Assembly (NCBI GenBank): GCA_026993705.1
Contig: JALWSJ010000213.1
Coordinates: 1-5,802 of the forward strand
Direction: 5' to 3'
Source: Flavobacteriales bacterium
Lineage (GTDB): Bacteria > Bacteroidota > Bacteroidia > Flavobacteriales_D > Parvicellaceae
Length of the DNA: 5,802 nucleotides
Positions within the stretch are counted from its first letter, which is position 1, and the number at the start of each line of letters is the position of its first letter. Positions 1 to 5,271 of the stretch are shown here, piece after piece. The position numbers and the translations under genes are program-made. The notes under the pieces were generated by a model. The model saw nothing but the letters and a program-made list of their open reading frames with translations, was not told the DNA's origin and ran no database searches.

Positions 1-243
1 GAGTTATTGATACCCATTTTTGCTGTGGTATTCTTAGCGGAGAATCTTTCTGTGATTCTGCAAGTTGGGTATTTTAAATACACCAAAAAGAAATACGGAG
101 AAGGAAGACGCATTTTTTTAATGGCACCATTGCATCATCATTTTCAGAAAAAAGGGATTCACGAAGCTAAAATAGTCGCTCGTTTTTGGATTGTGGCGAT
201 TATGGCAGCGGTACTTTCAATTGTAACCTTGAAACTAAGATAG
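1..243 (+). CDS. mraY: MraY, phospho-MurNAc-pentapeptide translocase (3' end only)
   Basis: Only the last 80 residues are visible; the frame is open at the left edge of the window. MraY is the polytopic inner-membrane enzyme that transfers phospho-MurNAc-pentapeptide from UDP to undecaprenyl phosphate, giving lipid I. The piece shows the family signature APLHHHFQKKG (about residues 43-53 of the fragment), whose histidine cluster lies in a cytoplasmic loop near the active site. Before it is a membrane segment followed by YFKYTKKKYGEGRRIF, and after it a final hydrophobic helix (FWIVAIMAAVLSIVTLKLR) ending in a basic tail, as in full-length MraY. The stop TAG (241-243) shares its last base with the GTG start of murD, so the two are probably translationally coupled. 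Identification is firm; nothing can be said about the missing N-terminal part. Confidence 0.97.
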   Translation, partial: ELLIPIFAVVFLAENLSVILQVGYFKYTKKKYGEGRRIFLMAPLHHHFQKKGIHEAKIVARFWIVAIMAAVLSIVTLKLR

Positions 244-1595
244 TGAGCAACACAAACAAACATATCGTTATTTTGGGTGCCGGTGAAAGCGGTATCGGTG
301 CGGGTATTCTTGCTCAACAGAAAGGGTACAAAGTTCTGGTTTCTGATAACGGGAAGATAAAAGACCGGTACAAAGCCATGCTGGAACAATATGATTTGGA
401 GTGGGAAGAAGAAGAACACTCGGTAGAACGAATTTTTGCTGCTGCGGAAGTAATAAAGAGTCCAGGTATTCCGGATTCTGTGCCTTTGATTAAAGAATTG
501 AAAGCAAAAGGTATTCCTGTTATTTCTGAAATAGAATTTGCCGGACGATATACTGATGCTGTAAAAATTTGCATAACGGGAAGTAATGGTAAAACAACAA
601 CTACTTTAATGACGCATCATATCCTAAAAAAAGCAGGGCTAGATGTAGCGGTATGCGGGAATGTAGGAGAAAGTTTTGCAAAATTAGTAGCACTCGAACC
701 GCACGATTATTACGTGATAGAATTGAGTAGCTTTCAGTTAGATGGAATGTTTAATTTCAAAGCAGAAATAGCTGTATTGCTCAATATTACTCCCGATCAT
801 TTAGACCGCTATAACTACGATATGAATGCTTATGCGGAGAGTAAGTTTAGGATTATTCAAAATCAAACAAACGAAGATTATTTCATCTACAATTTAGATG
901 ATGAGATAACAACAAACAAAATCAACAACAAACAAATAAAAGCCAAAACCTATTCTTTTTCACTTAATCAAGAGTTGGAGGAAGGAGCTTGGCTAGACAA
1001 ACAAGAACAAATCAACATTTTAACAAACAAACAACAACACTTAATTATGTCAATCTACGATTTAGCACAAAAGGGCAAGCACAATGCCCAAAACTCGATG
1101 GCTTCGGGGATTTCGGGAAGTATCTTAAAAATACGAAACGAAGTCATTCGTGAAAGTCTTTCGGATTTTCAAGGAATTGAACATCGTTTGGAACCGGTGG
1201 TTTCTGTACATGGAATACAATTTATTAATGACTCTAAAGCGACGAATGTAAATTCTACTTGGTATGCTTTAGAGAGTATGGATAAACCAACTATTTGGAT
1301 TGCAGGAGGAGTGGATAAAGGAAATGATTATACGATGCTTTACGGTTTGGTAAAGCAAAAAGTAAAAGGCATTGTTTGTATTGGTGAAGAAAATTCTAAA
1401 ATACACGCGGCTTTCGGTGATGTTATAGAAGATATTTATGATGCTTCTACGATTGAAGAGGCAGTAGGAATGTCGTACAGGCTAGCAAAAAAAGGATATA
1501 ATGTTTTACTTTCTCCTGCTTGTGCAAGTTTTGATAAGTTTGAGAATTATGAAGAACGTGGGAATTTGTTTAAAAGAGCTGTTCGTATGTTGTAA
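243..1595 (+). CDS. murD: MurD, UDP-MurNAc-L-alanine:D-glutamate ligase
   Basis: Cytoplasmic ATP-dependent ligase that adds D-glutamate to UDP-MurNAc-L-Ala. The GTG at 243, overlapping the mraY stop, gives 450 residues, normal for the family; an ATG at 186 lies inside mraY and would add an unlikely extension, and the next ATG would remove the first glycine-rich motif. Domains seen: N-terminal UDP-binding Rossmann fold (VILGAGESGIG, 9-19); central ATPase domain with P-loop GSNGKTTTT (113-121), ELSSFQLD (160-167), NITPDHLDRY (181-190) and the probable carbamylated lysine K201 in SKFRI; C-terminal domain with HRLE (314-317), INDSKATN (328-335), GGVDKGNDY (355-363) and SPACASFDKF (424-433). By family knowledge R315 and D330 match nucleotide contacts, and K332, T334, K359 and S429 match D-glutamate-binding residues, so the enzyme should be active. 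Residues 222-265, encoded by a CAA-rich stretch, are rich in N, K and Q and look like a variable surface region. A diverged copy of the last third lies at 3080-3589. Confidence 0.97.
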   Translation: MSNTNKHIVILGAGESGIGAGILAQQKGYKVLVSDNGKIKDRYKAMLEQYDLEWEEEEHSVERIFAAAEVIKSPGIPDSVPLIKELKAKGIPVISEIEFAGRYTDAVKICITGSNGKTTTTLMTHHILKKAGLDVAVCGNVGESFAKLVALEPHDYYVIELSSFQLDGMFNFKAEIAVLLNITPDHLDRYNYDMNAYAESKFRIIQNQTNEDYFIYNLDDEITTNKINNKQIKAKTYSFSLNQELEEGAWLDKQEQINILTNKQQHLIMSIYDLAQKGKHNAQNSMASGISGSILKIRNEVIRESLSDFQGIEHRLEPVVSVHGIQFINDSKATNVNSTWYALESMDKPTIWIAGGVDKGNDYTMLYGLVKQKVKGIVCIGEENSKIHAAFGDVIEDIYDASTIEEAVGMSYRLAKKGYNVLLSPACASFDKFENYEERGNLFKRAVRML

Positions 1596-1610
1596 TTAAT
1601 TTTTGTTACT

Positions 1611-1793
1611 CAGAAACTAAAACTCACTTTCTTGCACTTATTTCAACTGCGTTAGGGATAGAAGTGGCATCCTTTTGAGTTGTTGCATATATGCAACTCA
1701 AAAGATATAACGGATAGCCCGACCATTACAGCGTTAAAAAGTAGTGTAGTCCAACGAAACTGCTTTTTGATGCTGTAATGGAAACGCCCAAAA
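1611..1793 (+). repeat. Structured interspersed repeat, copy 1
   Basis: Two-hairpin element, matched in reverse complement by 4770-5121. In order: a conserved block TCACTTTCTTGC (1624-1635); the core GTTAGGGATAGAA (1651-1663); hairpin II with perfect 11-bp arms 1672-1682 and 1694-1704, whose centre also contains the 14-bp palindrome TTGCATATATGCAA (1683-1696); the core GATAGCCCGACC (1713-1724); hairpin I with 10-bp arms 1723-1732 and 1772-1781, plus an inner stem 1736-1745 with 1759-1768 containing one T-G wobble; and a closing ACGCCC (1784-1789). Core blocks match copy 2 almost exactly while stem bases differ in compensating pairs. I recall similar AGGGAT / GATAGCCCGACC blocks between genes in other Flavobacteriia, but that is memory, not a search. 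Strand is given in the orientation of the core blocks as quoted. It might be a mobile palindromic repeat, a structured RNA, or both. Confidence 0.8.
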
Positions 1794-1950
1794 TAAAATT
1801 ATATAAGTATTTGTTATTGTATTGAATTGATTCATTGAGTGGTAGGTGTTTTATTGTGGTTCGATTAACATAAGTTATGAATGAAGATAAGAATTGGTTT
1901 TTCGTGTATTAAGCCTATCTTAGGTGGGTAAACGTTAAAACAAAAAAGTT
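1794..1950 (+). other. Gene-free leader before the lipoprotein gene
   Basis: AT-rich stretch of 157 bases between repeat copy 1 and the lipoprotein start. No plausible coding frame is visible on either strand. It holds a short CCTA/TAGG inverted repeat (about 1914-1924) and a weak promoter candidate, listed separately. The last 20 bases before the ATG are A-rich without a Shine-Dalgarno motif, as usual in Bacteroidota. Confidence 0.5.
1894..1923 (+). promoter_or_regulatory. Possible Bacteroidota-type promoter for the lipoprotein operon
   Basis: TATCTTAG at 1916-1923 matches the Bacteroidota -7 consensus TAnnTTTG except at one position, and TTGG at 1894-1897 lies 18 bases upstream, in the range of the -33 TTG element. 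Transcription would begin near 1930, giving a leader of about 20 bases. Such weak matches occur by chance in AT-rich DNA, so this is a candidate only. The murD-lipoprotein gap of 355 bases makes a promoter here reasonable. Confidence 0.22.
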
Positions 1951-3066
1951 ATGAAAAATTATTTTTACACAATAGTCATCTTGTCTTTGCTTTATTCCTG
2001 TTCAACAAGTAATGATGTAGTTCACAACGGGCTATTTCAAAAGCGGAAATACAATAAAGGTATGCACTTGAGTATGCGAAAAAAAGTAAAGCATGATAAA
2101 GAGGTATTGGTAGATAAAGGGGAGGTAAAAAAGTCACCTGAAAAGGTTTCGGATTCGCTTGTAAAACTTGATAGTTACTCGTTTGTTGCTTCTAAAAAGG
2201 CGGAAATAATCAAAAAAGATAAAAAAGATGTTTTATTGGTAGATAACGCTAAGAAAGAAGAGGAAATAGAAAAAGTGGTTTCTTCCTATGACGTACAACA
2301 ACTGCAACGAGCAATTGCCAAACAAATAGAGTTGTTTGCTGAAATAAACAAGAGTGTGTCAGAAAATTCTTCAACTAAGCCCGAAGGGTTGTATGATATA
2401 CTCTGGTTAGGTATTTTTGCCTTTTTGGTGTCTTATTTAATGGTGTTTGTTTTGCCTTTTGCAGCAGTTCCTGTTTTTGTTTTTAGTGGATTGATTTTAG
2501 CATTTAGCATAAATGATTTGTTGTTTTTTTCTAATAAAACGGCTCATTTATTAACTGATGATGAAAAGAAATCTGTCAGTACCATATTTTTGTTGGGAGC
2601 GTTAATCGCTTTAATGGGGTTTTCGGTTTTTGCGAACGGAATGTTTGTTATGGGATTTCTTGCTTTAATGTCATCGCCTGCTCAAGTAGGGTTGTGGGTA
2701 GCTTTATTTGGAATTGCTCTTGTGTTGTTTGCTTATACAGCTTATGGAAGTAAGGTGAATCGAGAATTGAGAAAAAAGAAAGGTCAAATCATTGACGAAA
2801 ACGATAAAGAAGAAACAAAGGAGCAAGAAGAAGTTGTTGAAGAACTTGATTTATTAAACATTGAAAAAAATAGTAAAAAGTTTACTTGGTTAACTCTAGT
2901 TGTACCTTTTTTAATTTTTAAAGCGTGGAGTTTAAATATGAAAACCATTAGAAAAGCTAAAGAAGAAGGAGATGGATCTGCTAAAGTAGGAGCGATAGTG
3001 AGATTAGTGTTATTACCTATTCTGGCAATAATCGGGTTGACAATTTGGCTCAGTATAATCGGGTAA
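1951..3066 (+). CDS. Predicted lipoprotein with a polytopic membrane C-terminal half, function unknown
   Basis: Protein of 371 residues that I cannot assign to a named family. Residues 1-16 form a signal peptide ending in the lipobox LYSC, so C17 is the likely lipidated cysteine. Residues 28-37 (LFQKRKYNKG) resemble a short basic motif I associate with small Bacteroidota lipoproteins. A highly charged, lysine-rich region follows (about 42-140), with probable helix at 100-135. From about 148 the protein is hydrophobic: likely membrane segments near 148-168, 170-193, 209-229, 231-244 and 246-266, then a charged acidic/lysine stretch (268-310), and two more near 311-327 and 346-369. A lipidated N-terminus joined to a multi-pass domain is unusual. 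ATG 1951 follows an A-rich stretch. The MurD-like gene starts 13 bases downstream, so the two are probably cotranscribed with ftsW. A role in envelope or septal wall synthesis is suggested by position only. Confidence 0.85.
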   Translation: MKNYFYTIVILSLLYSCSTSNDVVHNGLFQKRKYNKGMHLSMRKKVKHDKEVLVDKGEVKKSPEKVSDSLVKLDSYSFVASKKAEIIKKDKKDVLLVDNAKKEEEIEKVVSSYDVQQLQRAIAKQIELFAEINKSVSENSSTKPEGLYDILWLGIFAFLVSYLMVFVLPFAAVPVFVFSGLILAFSINDLLFFSNKTAHLLTDDEKKSVSTIFLLGALIALMGFSVFANGMFVMGFLALMSSPAQVGLWVALFGIALVLFAYTAYGSKVNRELRKKKGQIIDENDKEETKEQEEVVEELDLLNIEKNSKKFTWLTLVVPFLIFKAWSLNMKTIRKAKEEGDGSAKVGAIVRLVLLPILAIIGLTIWLSIIG

Positions 3067-3079
3067 TAGAGTATATATA

Positions 3080-3589
3080 ATGAACAAAAAAAAGCTACAA
3101 TCTTATAGAAAACAGTTAATAGAAGCCAGAAGGAAAAGTTTAGCTTCTTTTTCTGATTTAGACAATCGATTAGAGTCGGTTGCTAATATTAACGGAGTAG
3201 AATGGATAAACGATTCAAGAGCTACAGATGTAAACTCTTCGTATTATTCACTCTCTTTGTTTCATCAACCAATTATTTGGATTGTAGAAGCACCGCTTGA
3301 TTCGGTAGATTACTTTTTCATGGAAAAACAAATCCGAAACAAAGTAAAATGTGTTTTGGTGTTTGGGGAAGATGATTCCATAATCAAAAATCAAATTGGA
3401 GCTATTGCCAATACATATAGTTATGCAAAAACATTGGAGGAGGTTGTTCAAAAAGCAAATGAACTATCCGAAGAGAACAATGTGGTTTTATTTTCTCCTG
3501 CAATTGCCGGTTCTGTATATAGTGATTATAAAGAACGGGGCGAAGAATTTCGTAGTATAATTTTCCGACAATTACAACAAAATTCATAA
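3080..3589 (+). CDS. Free-standing MurD C-terminal-domain paralogue, probable pseudoenzyme
   Basis: Protein of 169 residues that aligns from about residue 20 to its end with MurD 305-450 of this window, roughly one third identical by eye. Shared landmarks: NRLE (29-32) for HRLE; INDSRATDVNS (43-53) for INDSKATNVNS; IIWI (65-68) for TIWI; KVK (88-90); FGED for IGEE; FSPA (138-141) for LSPA; and YKERGEEF for YEERGNLF. The Rossmann and ATPase domains are absent, so it cannot be a ligase alone. Residues matching MurD nucleotide contacts (R30, D45) and T49 remain, but GGVDKG has become EAPLDS (K359 replaced by D), S429 is G144 and K332 is R47, so the D-glutamate site is lost. The N-terminal 20 residues are basic and unrelated. 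The frame is intact and ftsW begins 3 bases after its stop, suggesting coupled translation. Possible roles: regulator or scaffold binding MurD, FtsW or the neighbouring lipoprotein. Automatic annotation may wrongly name it MurD. Confidence 0.9.
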   Translation: MNKKKLQSYRKQLIEARRKSLASFSDLDNRLESVANINGVEWINDSRATDVNSSYYSLSLFHQPIIWIVEAPLDSVDYFFMEKQIRNKVKCVLVFGEDDSIIKNQIGAIANTYSYAKTLEEVVQKANELSEENNVVLFSPAIAGSVYSDYKERGEEFRSIIFRQLQQNS

Positions 3590-3592
3590 GCA

Positions 3593-4756
3593 ATGCAGTT
3601 CAAGCTAGAAAAATATTTAAAAGGAGATAAAGTCATTTGGGCAGTAGTCATTTTGTTGATGCTTTTTTCCAGTGTAATGGCACTAAGTGCCAGTTCTAAT
3701 CTGGCTTATCGTTTAACCGGAGGAGATGCAACCCCTTTTTGGTTCAAGCACGTAGCTATATTGATAGTCGGTTTTGTATTGATTATCTACTTGCAACATT
3801 TTAATTTTAAGTATTTTTCAAGGCTTTCGCAATTGGGGATTTGGATAGCAGGAATACTGCTTTTAGTTACCTTGGCTTTTGGTAAAGAGGTCAATTCTGC
3901 CCAACGGTGGATTATGGGTTTTCAACCTTCTGATTTAGCCAAAATAGTGTTGATTATTTACCTCTCTCGAACCTTGGCACTAAAGCAAATGAAAAGCAAG
4001 ATAAAGGACTTTAAAGAAGGAGTAATACCTCTGCTAGTCCCTACAATAGCAATTTGTTTACTGATATTGCCTGCCGATTTTTCTACTGCATTTATGTTGT
4101 TTACTGCAAGTTTTGTTTTGCTGTTTGTAGGAGGCGTAGCCATCAAGCACTTATTAGCAGTCGTTGGAGCGGCGATTGCTTTTTTTGCATTATTATTGAT
4201 GTTAAACGCTGTTTCACCAGGTTTGCTTCCGCGTGTAGGGACGTGGCAAACCCGATTGACAGAATTTTTTCACGGTAGCACTTCTCCTCGAAATTCCAAA
4301 GAAAATTACCAGGCCAATATGGCAAAAATGGCAGTGTCCACAGGAGGTTTATTCGGAAAAAGACCGGGAAAAGGAGATATAAAAAATAATCTCTATTCAG
4401 CTCAATCCGATTTTATCTACGCTTCCATTATCGAAGATTTCGGTTCGCTTATCGGAGGTTTCGGAATCCTGATGCTTTATTTAATTCTGCTGTTTCGATC
4501 TATCAAAATAATGATGAAAACCGACAGTAAGTTCGGTGGTTATATGGCGTTTGGATTGAGTTTTCTGCTCGTGTTCCAAGCCTTTATAAATATGGGGGTT
4601 GGCGTTAGTTTATTACCGGTAACAGGACAAGCCTTGCCACTCATTAGTATGGGAGGAACATCCATTTTATTTACTTGCATATCGTTAGGAATCATCTTAA
4701 ATATCAGTAGAACCGTATATGATAAGGAAAATACGAAAGATAATAAAAAGAAGTAG
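3593..4756 (+). CDS. ftsW: FtsW, septal peptidoglycan glycosyltransferase (SEDS family)
   Basis: Integral membrane polymerase of 387 residues that joins lipid II disaccharides into glycan strands at the division site, working with a class B penicillin-binding protein. About ten membrane segments can be seen, roughly 13-33, 50-68, 81-96, 115-130, 144-160, 165-182, 185-205, 287-302, 317-338 and 350-372, with a large extracytoplasmic loop between the seventh and eighth. SEDS landmarks: NSAQRWI (101-107), QPSDLAKI (111-118), and AQSDFIYASIIEDFG (270-284), where D273 matches the essential catalytic aspartate of the family. The C-terminal signature is NMGVGVSLLPVTGQALPLIS (333-352) followed by MGGTS. 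FtsW rather than RodA is favoured by its place between murD and murG. The short cytoplasmic tail is lysine-rich. The start ATG 3593 lies three bases after the MurD-like stop, and no other good start is near. Confidence 0.96.
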   Translation: MQFKLEKYLKGDKVIWAVVILLMLFSSVMALSASSNLAYRLTGGDATPFWFKHVAILIVGFVLIIYLQHFNFKYFSRLSQLGIWIAGILLLVTLAFGKEVNSAQRWIMGFQPSDLAKIVLIIYLSRTLALKQMKSKIKDFKEGVIPLLVPTIAICLLILPADFSTAFMLFTASFVLLFVGGVAIKHLLAVVGAAIAFFALLLMLNAVSPGLLPRVGTWQTRLTEFFHGSTSPRNSKENYQANMAKMAVSTGGLFGKRPGKGDIKNNLYSAQSDFIYASIIEDFGSLIGGFGILMLYLILLFRSIKIMMKTDSKFGGYMAFGLSFLLVFQAFINMGVGVSLLPVTGQALPLISMGGTSILFTCISLGIILNISRTVYDKENTKDNKKK

Positions 4757-4778
4757 AATATAAACAAATTGGGCGTTC

Positions 4779-4837
4779 CCATTACGGCATAAAAAAGCAA
4801 TTTCGTTGTACTACATTGCTTTTTAACGCCGTAATGG
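4779..4837 (+). terminator. Long hairpin after ftsW (hairpin I of repeat copy 2), possible terminator
   Basis: Outer stem of 10 bp (4779-4788 with 4828-4837, CCATTACGGC / GCCGTAATGG) and inner stem of 10 bp (4792-4801 with 4815-4824, AAAAAGCAAT / ATTGCTTTTT) around a 13-base loop. It begins 22 bases after the ftsW stop. The inner stem with its A-run and T-run resembles a factor-independent terminator on both strands, and the whole could attenuate readthrough from ftsW into murG. Because the same hairpin is a conserved part of the repeat, termination may be incidental. Confidence 0.4.
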
Positions 4838-4857
4838 TCGGGCTATCACTACTCACT

Positions 4858-5049
4858 CTTTTGGTTTGCATACCAATTAAACATATAGATTAGTCATAGG
4901 AAATTAATTTAAGTGAGTTTAATCGATGAAGAAAATTATTGCATAGTAATAACTATGGAATAATTTTATGAAGAAGAGTAAGCTCACTTAAATTAATTTA
5001 GTAGATTATATCTATATACTTAATTGGTAAACATGCAACAAACCAAAAG
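4858..5049. repeat. Nested 192-bp palindrome inside repeat copy 2
   Basis: Successive inverted arms, from outside in: CTTTTGGTTTG (4858-4868) with its exact complement at 5039-5049; ACCAATTAA (4872-4880) with TTAATTGGT (5020-5028), extending imperfectly through ATATAG / CTATAT; a perfect 17-bp pair (4901-4917 with 4983-4999); and a central hairpin (4932-4967). As one strand it could fold into a single long, interrupted stem, or extrude as a cruciform. The inner part has no counterpart in copy 1, so it looks like an insertion or expansion. Confidence 0.8.
4924..4982. repeat. Hairpin module A (GCATAG/CTATGG)
   Basis: CGATGA (4924-4929), then a 15-bp stem 4932-4946 with 4953-4967 around the loop TAATAA, then GAAGAAGAGTAAG (4971 on). 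The stem is perfect except for one G-G mismatch (4941 and 4958). It is paired with module B exactly 200 bp downstream, with the same flanks, the same GCATAG/CTATGG inner stem and the same mismatch, but different outer stem bases. Confidence 0.75.
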
Positions 5050-5123
5050 GAGTTCAAACACGCCGTTCTATCCCTAACGTGGATAAAATTGGAAGCAAGA
5101 AAGTGAATTTTAGATTTCTTAGA

Positions 5124-5181
5124 CGATGAGAAATTCTTTTGCATAGCCACAGCTATGGAAAAGAATTTTGAAGAAGGATAA
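5124..5181. repeat. Hairpin module B (GCATAG/CTATGG)
   Basis: CGATGA (5124-5129), then a 16-bp stem 5131-5146 with 5153-5168 around the loop CCACAG, with a single G-G mismatch (5141 and 5158), then GAAGAAGGATAAG (5171 on). Relative to module A, four stem pairs differ and all four keep pairing. It lies directly beyond the conserved end of repeat copy 2, while module A lies inside it, so both belong to one related repeat family. Confidence 0.75.
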
Positions 5182-5190
5182 GGAAAATAA

Positions 5191-5245
5191 AAACGCTTTA
5201 TGCTTTCTATTTTATTCATGCTAGGGATAAGTCCCTAAAGCGTTT
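5191..5245. repeat. Hairpin in the murG leader
   Basis: Perfect 10-bp arms AAACGCTTTA (5191-5200) and TAAAGCGTTT (5236-5245), with a small inner hairpin AGGGA-TAAG-TCCCT (5223-5236) sharing a base with the right arm. It ends 26 bases before the murG start. There is no T-run after it on the + strand; on the - strand the stem is followed by TTTTTATTTT, so it could terminate transcription coming from the right. CTAGGGATAAG resembles the TTAGGGATAGAAG core of the larger repeat, so it may be a remnant of that family. Confidence 0.55.
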
Positions 5246-5271
5246 AGAATAAAAACAAACAAAAACTCAAT

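Larger units (their letters stand above)
4770..5121 (-). repeat. Structured interspersed repeat, copy 2 (expanded)
   Basis: Reverse-complement counterpart of the element at 1611-1793. Matching blocks on the + strand: GGGCGTTCCC (4771-4780), hairpin I (4779-4837), GGTCGGGCTATC (4836-4847), outer arms of hairpin II (4858-4868 with 5039-5049, perfect 11 bp), TATCCCTAACG (5069-5079) and GCAAGAAAGTGA (5095-5106), ending in TTTTAGATTTCTTA. The order is the same as in copy 1, but hairpin II has grown from 33 bp to 192 bp by extra palindromic sequence in its loop. It occupies most of the 515-base gap between ftsW and murG, where I see no plausible gene on either strand; the short open frame on the - strand here is palindrome-derived. 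Confidence 0.8.

Noticed and set aside
1611..1793. CRISPR array or insertion sequence
   Set aside because: There are no regularly spaced direct repeats, no transposase and no clear target duplications; the signal is a two-hairpin repeat.
1861..1893. Third copy of the GAAGAAG-ATAAG hairpin module (TGAATGAAGATAAG at 1878)
   Set aside because: Only a short flank resembles modules A and B; there is no matching GCATAG/CTATGG stem.
3080..3589. murD pseudogene
   Set aside because: The frame is intact, has its own start and unique basic N-terminus, and is tightly spaced to ftsW; core motifs are kept while only specific ligand residues changed.
3958..4325. Short open frames on both strands inside ftsW
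   Set aside because: They overlap the well-supported FtsW membrane segments and have no family features; they are shadows of the real gene.
4998..5219. 73-residue open frame on the - strand between ftsW and murG
   Set aside because: It lies in palindromic repeat sequence, has no recognisable motif, and its frame is explained by the hairpins and chance in AT-rich DNA.
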